Part shown: in pieces, positions 6,423 through 11,912 of the stretch
How the letters are laid out: every line of letters starts with the position of its first letter
How positions within the stretch are numbered: position 1 is the first letter of the stretch
Assembly: GCA_035536315.1 (NCBI GenBank)
Contig: DATLOJ010000154.1
Coordinates: 1-11,912, forward strand
Length of the DNA stretch: 11,912 nt
Origin: DATLOJ01 sp035536315
GTDB lineage: Bacteria > Actinomycetota > CADDZG01 > JAHWKV01
Reading direction: 5' to 3'
The notes under the pieces: generated by a model
Told to the model about the DNA's origin: nothing
Databases searched by the model: none
What the model saw: only the letters and a program-made list of their open reading frames with translations
Position numbers and translations under genes: made by a program

Positions 6423-9400
6423 TTACATCGCGTCCAGGAGCGCTCCGGCCCCGAAGGCAGCTTTTATCTCTGCGAACAACCCGTTTCGCAGCTCAACCGA
6501 GAAGCCCGTCCCAAGCTTCAGGACCGTTTCTTGCCTCTTTCTGTTCAACAGGTACAGGAGCACGGGAGAGGGGCCCGGGTGTGAGGACAGGATCATCTTC
6601 AGCTCCTCGACCCTGTCGGGAGTGCAGACGTGGGCCGGCATTCTGAGCCGGAGCGGGGTTGAACCCTGGGAGAGATCGGGGGCCTTCACCTTTTGAGCCA
6701 CGAGCTTGTACGACTCGTCGCGCACTTCCACTCTTCCTTTGATGATGACGATCTGATCGTTGGCCAGAAGAGCGGGGCCGGTCTCCTGGGCGGTCTGTGG
6801 CCACACGATCACCTCGATGTCACCCTTCATATCCTCGAGATAACCCTGGTACCAGAAGTCGCCCTTTTTGGTGAGCTTCTTGACCATCCGGGTCAAGATC
6901 CCACCCACGGTTTTGACCGTCCCATCCGGCGATTCGTAAAGATCGGGGATCTCAGCTTCTGCCTGATAACGAAGTGCCGACTCCACCGCCGCCAAAGGAT
7001 GATCCGAAACATAGAAGCCGAGCATTTCCTTTTCCGAAGAGAGAAGGAGAGCCTTGGCAATCTCGATTCCGTCGAGCGCGGACTGGAATGAGTCCTTGAT
7101 CTCGATCTTCGGCTGTCCGTTGTCTCCTCCGGCAAAGAGCGAGAACTGTCCTGCATCCTCGGACCTGCGTTCACTTATTACCGTCTCTACCAGCCGCCCC
7201 GCCTGCTCCGAGAGCGACAGCCCCCCATCCCCGTTCGCAGATGGGGCCAGCAAAGCGCTTCGGTCCACGCTGAGCGAATCGAAGGCTCCTGCTTTGCCCA
7301 GACTTTCGATGACCTTCTTGTTCAGGCAGCTCGGGTCGACTTTTCTACAAAAGTCGTTGAACCCGGTGTAATCACCCAGCTTCTTGCGCGCCTTGATGAC
7401 TCTGTCTGCGACTTGCTCCCCCACGTTTCTTACAGCTGAGAGGCCAAACAGAACTTCGTCTCCTCGGGCGGTGAAGTCCATGTCCGACTCGTTCACGTTC
7501 GGGGGCAGGACCCTTATCCCCATCGCTCTGCACTCCGCCAGGTAGACCGGCATCTTGTCGGTCCTGTCCTTTGCCGACGTCAGAAGCGCCGCCATGTACT
7601 CGACCGGATAGTTGGTCTTGAGCCATGCCGTTTGATAAGTGATCAAGCCATAGCCGTTCGCGTGGGCGCGGTTGAACGAGTAACCCGCGAAGGGTTTGAT
7701 TAGGTCCCAAAGCTCTTCGGACTCCTTGGCGGTGAGTCCGGAAGCGGCGCAGCCCTCGTGGAACCGCTCTTTCCACTTGACCAGCTCGGCACTCTTCTTT
7801 TTAGCAATCGCTTCACGGACGAAGTCAGACTCTGAAGGCGTGAACCCGGCAACCTTCTGGAGCATCAACATCACCTGCTCCTGGTAGACGATTACTCCGT
7901 AGGTGTCCTCCAGGACTGGTGCCAGTAGCGGGTGGAAGTACGAGACCGCGGATGAGTCGTGCTTCCCCTTCACATAACGCGGAATCTCGTCCATGGGGCC
8001 GGGCCGGTAGAGCGCGATCAGCGCCGAGATCTCTTCGAAGCGGTCGGGCCGCAGCTGGCGGAGAAGGCGCGTCATCCCGGGAGACTCCATTTGGAATATC
8101 CCGGCCGTCCTTGCCTGCTGAAGCACTCCGAACGTCTTGACATCGTCGAGAGGAATGTTGTCGATATCGACAGTCGTTTCGCGGTTTCTCGTGATCTGCT
8201 CGAGCGCGTCGCCAATGACACTGAGGTTGCGAAGGCCAAGAAAGTCCATCTTCAAAAGGCCGATGGCATCGATGGCCTTCATCTCATATTGAGTGACGAT
8301 CTCGCCGCCGGTCTTTTGGACGGGGATGTAGTTGGTGAGGGGTTCCTTCCCGATAACGACGCCGGCTGCGTGAACGGAATGCTGCCTGCGAAGACCCTCG
8401 AGCTTGCGGGCTGTATCGATTACCTGGCGTGAGACCTCATCGCCTTCGTACGCTCCCCGTAGCTCGTTTGCGTTCGAGAACGCCTGGTTGTTGCCTGCGT
8501 TATCCGGCCACTCGTACGCTTTGTCGAAACAAGCGGCAAACGGCGCTTCCTTGCCAAGGATGTTCGGCGGGTACATCTTCGCCAGCTTGTCCCCAACCGC
8601 GTAGGGGTGACCCAGCACACGCGCCGCATCACGCAGAGCGGCTTTGGCCTTGATGGTGGAGAAGGTAATTATCTGAGCGACGTGGTCCTCGCCGTACTTT
8701 TCCGAGACGTACTTGATCACCTCGTTGCGTCGCCGCTCGTCGAAGTCGATGTCGATATCCGGCATCGTCTTGCGGGCGGGGTTGAGAAAGCGTTCGAATC
8801 CGATTTTCCAGCGAATGGGGTCCAGGTCTGTGATCCCCAGTGCGTAGGCGACGACGGAGCTTCCCACCGACCCTCTTCCAGGCCCCACTCTTATCTTGTT
8901 GCGTTTCGCCCATTGAACGAAGTCGGCCACGATCAGGAAGTAGCCTGAGAAGCCCATCTCTTCGATGACTTTTAGCTCCACCCTGCAGCGGTGGTCGATC
9001 TCTTCGGTGACCGCGTCGTATCGGCGGCGAATGCCCTCTTCTGCCAAATGCGTTAGGTGCGACTGGAGAGTCTCGCCGGGAGGGACCTCGAAGTCCGGCA
9101 TCAGGTTCTTGCCGAGTTCGATCTCGAGGTCGCACATCTCCGCTACGCCGATGGTGTTCTCGATCGCATCCGGATACTCGGGGAACATTGCTGCCATCTC
9201 GTCCCTCGACTTCAAATAGAACTGGTCGGTGTCGAACTTCATCCGGTTGGTATCCGCCAGCTCCTTGCCCGTTTGGATGCACAGGAGGATGTCGTGCGCT
9301 TCGGCGTCCTCCTTGCAGGTGTAGTGAGAGTCGTTGGTTGCCACCAGTGGGATGCCGAGCTTCTTCCCAAGCTCGGAGATCGCCTTGTTCAACGGCGGCT

Positions 9401-9950
9401 GCTCCTTTAGCCCCTGGTTCTGAATCTCCAGGAAATACCTGTCGCCGAACATCTCTTTGTACTGGCGCGCGACCCGCTCACTTTGTTCCAGCTTCCCCGA
9501 GACGAGGTTGCGGGCGAGCTCTCCCGACAGGCATCCCGACAGCGCAATTACTCCCTCGCAGTATTGGTCGAGGATCTCTTTGTCGAGACGGGGCCGCGAC
9601 GGCCTCCCCCCGTAACCCTCGAGGAACCCAAGCGACGAGAGCTTGATCAGGTTGTGGTAGCCCACAGAGGAGGCAGCGATGAGGGTCAGGTGATAGTTCG
9701 AGTCCTCGCCCACAGCAGCTTTGTCGAACCTGGCGTTGGGGGCCACGTACCCCTCCATCCCCACCAGAGGCTTTACGCCTGCTGCTTTGCCCTCCATATA
9801 AAAGGGGATTGCTCCGTACATGACGCCGTGATCGGTGAGCGCAACAGCCGGCATGCCGAGGTCCTTGGCACGCGTGAACATCTCTTTGATCCGGCTCGCG
9901 CCATCCAGCATCGAGTACTCGGAGTGAGAATGCAGATGGACGAAGCTCAA
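6423..9950 (-). CDS. dnaE: DNA polymerase III alpha subunit, DnaE1 type with intact PHP domain
   Basis: This is the chromosomal replicase, 1175 residues, a normal DnaE1 length. The order is PHP (about 1-280), C-family polymerase core (about 290-830), helix-hairpin-helix (about 835-890), OB fold (about 1010-1095) and a short C-terminal domain. Catalytic aspartates are Asp400 and Asp402 in MPDIDIDFDERR and Asp569 in LLKMDFLGLRNL. GPGRGSVGSSVVAYALG (357-373) is the polymerase nucleotide-binding block. All nine PHP metal positions look occupied: His7, His9, Asp16, His41, Glu66, His87, Cys140, Asp207 and His209. QFSLF at 935-939 fits the beta-clamp binding motif. The start is TTG at 9950-9948, fixed by an in-frame TAA 6 bases upstream and supported by GGAG at 9960-9957 with a 6-base spacer. 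It precedes the zinc-ribbon gene by 9 bases. Confidence 0.98.
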   Translation of the reverse strand: MSFVHLHSHSEYSMLDGASRIKEMFTRAKDLGMPAVALTDHGVMYGAIPFYMEGKAAGVKPLVGMEGYVAPNARFDKAAVGEDSNYHLTLIAASSVGYHNLIKLSSLGFLEGYGGRPSRPRLDKEILDQYCEGVIALSGCLSGELARNLVSGKLEQSERVARQYKEMFGDRYFLEIQNQGLKEQPPLNKAISELGKKLGIPLVATNDSHYTCKEDAEAHDILLCIQTGKELADTNRMKFDTDQFYLKSRDEMAAMFPEYPDAIENTIGVAEMCDLEIELGKNLMPDFEVPPGETLQSHLTHLAEEGIRRRYDAVTEEIDHRCRVELKVIEEMGFSGYFLIVADFVQWAKRNKIRVGPGRGSVGSSVVAYALGITDLDPIRWKIGFERFLNPARKTMPDIDIDFDERRRNEVIKYVSEKYGEDHVAQIITFSTIKAKAALRDAARVLGHPYAVGDKLAKMYPPNILGKEAPFAACFDKAYEWPDNAGNNQAFSNANELRGAYEGDEVSRQVIDTARKLEGLRRQHSVHAAGVVIGKEPLTNYIPVQKTGGEIVTQYEMKAIDAIGLLKMDFLGLRNLSVIGDALEQITRNRETTVDIDNIPLDDVKTFGVLQQARTAGIFQMESPGMTRLLRQLRPDRFEEISALIALYRPGPMDEIPRYVKGKHDSSAVSYFHPLLAPVLEDTYGVIVYQEQVMLMLQKVAGFTPSESDFVREAIAKKKSAELVKWKERFHEGCAASGLTAKESEELWDLIKPFAGYSFNRAHANGYGLITYQTAWLKTNYPVEYMAALLTSAKDRTDKMPVYLAECRAMGIRVLPPNVNESDMDFTARGDEVLFGLSAVRNVGEQVADRVIKARKKLGDYTGFNDFCRKVDPSCLNKKVIESLGKAGAFDSLSVDRSALLAPSANGDGGLSLSEQAGRLVETVISERRSEDAGQFSLFAGGDNGQPKIEIKDSFQSALDGIEIAKALLLSSEKEMLGFYVSDHPLAAVESALRYQAEAEIPDLYESPDGTVKTVGGILTRMVKKLTKKGDFWYQGYLEDMKGDIEVIVWPQTAQETGPALLANDQIVIIKGRVEVRDESYKLVAQKVKAPDLSQGSTPLRLRMPAHVCTPDRVEELKMILSSHPGPSPVLLYLLNRKRQETVLKLGTGFSVELRNGLFAEIKAAFGAGALLDAM

Positions 9951-9956
9951 GCTTTA

Positions 9957-9960
9957 CTCC
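9957..9960 (-). promoter_or_regulatory. Ribosome binding site for the TTG start of dnaE
   Basis: GGAG lies 6 bases before TTG (9950). The TAA at 9956-9954 is in frame with dnaE, so no earlier start is possible, and the spacing confirms this rare start codon. Confidence 0.65.
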
Positions 9961-9985
9961 GGACTCGCCTGGACGAAAGGTGGGG

Positions 9986-10020
9986 AAGAATTACACCCTT
10001 GTAACTAGCTCATATTAACC
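9986..10020 (-). promoter_or_regulatory. AT-rich segment with palindrome upstream of dnaE; possible promoter or operator
   Basis: The 107 bases between the 65-residue protein and dnaE (9951-10057) are the largest gap in the minus-strand series. Within it is an AT-rich stretch containing the perfect 5-4-5 inverted repeat TTACACCCTTGTAA (9991-10004). TAATAT-like hexamers on the minus strand (around 10013-10018) could serve as a -10 element. I see no convincing -35 at the right spacing, so the promoter call is tentative. The rest of the gap shows nothing recognisable. Confidence 0.35.
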
Positions 10021-10057
10021 GCGTGGAGAGCCTGGAGGGAAGTGTGCGGAGCAAATC

Positions 10058-10255
10058 TTAGGGGAAAACCCCCGTACTACGTGTCCTCTCCCGTGCGTCA
10101 CCAGCTTTCCCAGGCTCCAGGCAGATTCTGAGAGCCAGCAGAGCAAGGCCCACCGGCACCAGGAGAATCCCCAAGCTGAAGAAGGCGACGATGCCAGTGA
10201 CGATCGCCAGCGCAGCTCCAACGCTCAGTAGCATCCTGAACGCAGTTCCGCTCAT
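10058..10255 (-). CDS. Small two-helix membrane protein, unknown function
   Basis: The product is 65 residues with two hydrophobic segments, about 8-27 and 29-46, joined by a very short turn. A basic, polar tail (about 49-61, with ARERTR) follows. By the positive-inside rule the tail is probably cytoplasmic, giving a hairpin in the membrane. The ATG at 10255-10253 overlaps the stop of the preceding gene (ATGA), with GAGG at 10263-10260 four bases upstream. This coupling is the main reason to accept so short a gene. No family is recognised. An overlapping minus-strand frame (10221-10015) lacks a coupled start and is not supported. It is likely co-expressed with the 260-residue membrane protein, perhaps as a partner. 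Confidence 0.68.
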   Translation of the reverse strand: MSGTAFRMLLSVGAALAIVTGIVAFFSLGILLVPVGLALLALRICLEPGKAGDARERTRSTGVFP

Positions 10256-11034
10256 GTGTCCTCGGGCAGGATGCCTGGAAAGAAGTGGGTTGTGGGCGTC
10301 GCCGCCGGGTCCGCGGGGATGTCTACAAGTCTGACTCCAGGGGCCGCCGCCACCTTTACCAGGTTCGCATTCGTCCCCTGGATCACCAGAGCGAACACGA
10401 TCGGGGGGTCGCTCTTCAGTAGCTGAATGGCCTGCCTTCTGGACCTGGCATCTTCCTGATACACGGCCTTGTATTCAGGGTCCTGGGTGTCTTTGAGGAT
10501 CTGCTCCAACTCCTCGACTTCTTTCGTGAGAACCGTTATTCGGTCCTCGCCCGTCGCGTCGACCACGGCCTCCTCGATCGTTCTGCCTTTTAGCTCGACC
10601 GTCTCGGCAAAGAAGCCCGGCAGCGGGATTCGCATGTGCAGGTGCGTCGCTTCCGTGTTGAACGCTCCGGCCACCTCAGCCGCCTCGGCCCCCTTCTTAT
10701 ATGCGTCGAAGCTCACCACTGCATACGAATTTTCCCTTGGCTCCTTCGACCCCTTCTCTGCGAGCGCGGCCTTCTTCGTTTCGATGTAGGCCGGGATGCT
10801 CTCCCCCGAGGCAGGGCCCAAGGCCCTCGGCTGTTCGAGGGATGGGTTGCCGCGCGACTGGGGACCGGCGACGGTGTCGTCATTGCTGAAGATGTCGGTG
10901 AAGACGCTCAGAACACCCAGGACGAACAGGATGAGCCCGATCCCGAACATCACCGACTCGGGATGTCTCCTGATGAAACGCACCAGGCGTTCGCGAGGGG
11001 TTCTGAGGGAAGCCGGAGTCCGGTCGTCGCTCAT
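10252..11034 (-). CDS. Single-pass membrane-anchored protein with external domain, unknown function
   Basis: The product is 260 residues. A basic N-terminus (about 11-24, rich in Arg) precedes one transmembrane segment at about 28-48. A low-complexity Pro/Ser/Gly-rich linker (about 50-80) and a soluble domain (about 81-260) follow. The charge pattern predicts N-inside, so the large domain should face outside the membrane. That domain contains a Glu/Lys-rich helical, coiled-coil-prone stretch (about 165-205, with EVEELEQILKD). It then has a hydrophobic strand PIVFALVIQGTNANL and a Pro-rich C-terminus. I recognise no catalytic motif or named family. The ATG at 11034-11032 overlaps the rluD stop (ATGA), with AAAGG at 11047-11043 eight bases upstream. 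Its own stop overlaps the start of the 65-residue protein. The coupled chain rluD, this gene and the small protein suggests obligatory co-translation, but not a shared function. Confidence 0.85.
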   Translation of the reverse strand: MSDDRTPASLRTPRERLVRFIRRHPESVMFGIGLILFVLGVLSVFTDIFSNDDTVAGPQSRGNPSLEQPRALGPASGESIPAYIETKKAALAEKGSKEPRENSYAVVSFDAYKKGAEAAEVAGAFNTEATHLHMRIPLPGFFAETVELKGRTIEEAVVDATGEDRITVLTKEVEELEQILKDTQDPEYKAVYQEDARSRRQAIQLLKSDPPIVFALVIQGTNANLVKVAAAPGVRLVDIPADPAATPTTHFFPGILPEDT

Positions 11035-11912
11035 TGGCCCAACCTTTGTGCCGAAGTCAGCACTTCAGCCAGGTCGTCAGGCAGTGGCTCGGTGAGCGCG
11101 ATAGAGGAACCGCTCACGGGATGGGCCAGCTCCAGCTCCGCTGCGTGCAGGAACATTCGCCGCAGGCCGAGAGACTTCGCCTTGCTCATCGTTCCCGGAC
11201 CGTACGTCTGATCTCCTATGACCGGGTGCCCGAAATGGGCCAGATGCACGCGGATCTGGTGAGTCCTGCCGGTATGCAAAGTTGCCTTTAGATAGCTCAT
11301 GTCGCCGAACGTCTCCAAAACTTCGACATCCGTCACGGCATCCCTTCCACCAGCGAGCACCTCCATTTTCTTCGGGTCTCTCACCGCCCGGCCCACCGGC
11401 GCCTCGAGCCGGGTACGGCCCGCTCCGAATTGTCCGTCGGCAAGAACAAGGTAGCGCCTGCGAATGTTTCTTAATTTCATGTCCTCGGCAAGACGGTTGT
11501 ACGCGTCATTCGTTCGCGCAAAGACGAGGAGACCGGACGTGTCCTTGTCCAGGCGGTGGATGACTCCCGGCCGGTCAGAGCTCGGCAAAGAGGACAATGT
11601 GAATTCTTCTTCGAGAGCCTCTACGAGAGTCTTGCCCTTTACACCGGGGGCCGGGTGAACGACGACCCCTGCTGGCTTTGCCACGACGATCACGTAGTCG
11701 TCGGCAAAACGCACGTCGTAGCCGACAACGCGATCCTCTACTTCCGCTTGCTCCAGCTCCAGCATTTTCACAACATCACCTTTTCTGACCCTGTATGACT
11801 TCGTCGCTGCTGCGCCTTCGATCGTTACAGCTCCCTGCTTGAACCTGCGGTGAATCTCCGAGCGGTTCAGTCCCGATGCTTCAGAGAGCCATGCATCCAG
11901 CCTGGCCCCCTC
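11031..11912 (-). CDS. rluD: RluA/RluD-family 23S rRNA pseudouridine synthase (5' end outside window)
   Basis: It isomerises specific uridines in 23S rRNA to pseudouridine. The reading frame is open to the right edge, so 293 residues are visible and probably some 15-20 N-terminal residues are missing, judged from the catalytic Asp at 122 here against 139 in E. coli RluD. The visible start is an S4 RNA-binding domain (RLDAWLSEASGLNRSE, about 4-50). The synthase domain contains GVIHRLDKDTSGLLVF with the catalytic Asp122, RRRYLVL, and HTGRTHQIRVHLAHFGHPV. The first in-frame start inside the window, a GTG at 11771, would cut off the S4 domain and is not the real start. The stop overlaps the ATG of the 260-residue protein. 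In many Actinomycetota lspA lies just upstream, which cannot be checked here. Exact target uridines are not determined, so the symbol is by similarity. Confidence 0.93.
   Translation of the reverse strand, partial: EGARLDAWLSEASGLNRSEIHRRFKQGAVTIEGAAATKSYRVRKGDVVKMLELEQAEVEDRVVGYDVRFADDYVIVVAKPAGVVVHPAPGVKGKTLVEALEEEFTLSSLPSSDRPGVIHRLDKDTSGLLVFARTNDAYNRLAEDMKLRNIRRRYLVLADGQFGAGRTRLEAPVGRAVRDPKKMEVLAGGRDAVTDVEVLETFGDMSYLKATLHTGRTHQIRVHLAHFGHPVIGDQTYGPGTMSKAKSLGLRRMFLHAAELELAHPVSGSSIALTEPLPDDLAEVLTSAQRLGQ

Noticed and set aside
5692..6696. Plus-strand open frame of 334 codons opposite the membrane, zinc-ribbon and dnaE 3' regions
   Set aside because: It crosses three minus-strand genes and their gaps, and its composition looks like antisense translation.
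10015..10221. Alternative minus-strand frame of 68 codons overlapping the 65-residue membrane protein
   Set aside because: No ribosome site or coupled start, and an Arg/Ser/Trp-rich translation typical of an out-of-frame reading of the two-helix gene.
1..11912. Search for tRNA, rRNA, CRISPR repeats, insertion-sequence ends, toxin-antitoxin or defence genes
   Set aside because: None seen by eye; gene-free stretches are all under about 110 bases and coding content is housekeeping.

Overview
The window is a compact, ordinary-looking stretch of bacterial chromosome with moderately high GC. It holds 13 protein genes. Twelve are read from the minus strand in one nearly gap-free series, and one partial gene at the left edge runs toward them on the plus strand. 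The gene order, with an RluD-type pseudouridine synthase, then dnaE, then hisD-C-B-H-A-F, resembles the lspA-rluD-dnaE-his neighbourhood of Actinomycetota such as Streptomyces. DnaE is also of the DnaE1 kind, with a complete PHP metal site. HisA looks like an ordinary HisA rather than the bifunctional PriA of mycobacteria and streptomycetes. This suggests a lineage outside the classical Actinomycetes, possibly an uncultured or deep-branching actinobacterium. The taxonomic placement is an inference.

Layout, in transcription order from the right edge (minus strand): rluD (11912-11031, N-terminus cut off by the window edge); a 260-residue single-pass membrane protein of unknown family; a 65-residue two-helix membrane protein; a 107-base gap with a short palindrome; dnaE; an 83-residue double zinc-ribbon protein; a four-helix membrane protein; then hisD, hisC, hisB, hisH, hisA and hisF. 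On the plus strand, 1-522 is the C-terminal third of a GMC-family flavoprotein oxidoreductase. Its stop codon lies 22 bases from the convergent hisF stop.

The six his genes encode the middle and late steps of histidine synthesis. HisA isomerises ProFAR, HisH and HisF form imidazole glycerol phosphate synthase, HisB dehydrates, HisC transaminates and HisD performs the final oxidation. hisG, hisE, hisI and the histidinol-phosphate phosphatase are not in the window. Many junctions use stop/start overlaps (ATGA, GTGA) or direct abutment (TAAATG), so translational coupling is likely along the series. There is no his leader or attenuator before hisD.

I found no RNA gene, mobile element, CRISPR array or convincing new system. 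The items most worth a second look are: the unknown membrane proteins between rluD and dnaE; the zinc-ribbon gene that lies in the same reading frame as dnaE behind a single stop; the HisA-versus-PriA question; and two small palindromes of the same 5-4-5 architecture before dnaE and before the four-helix protein.
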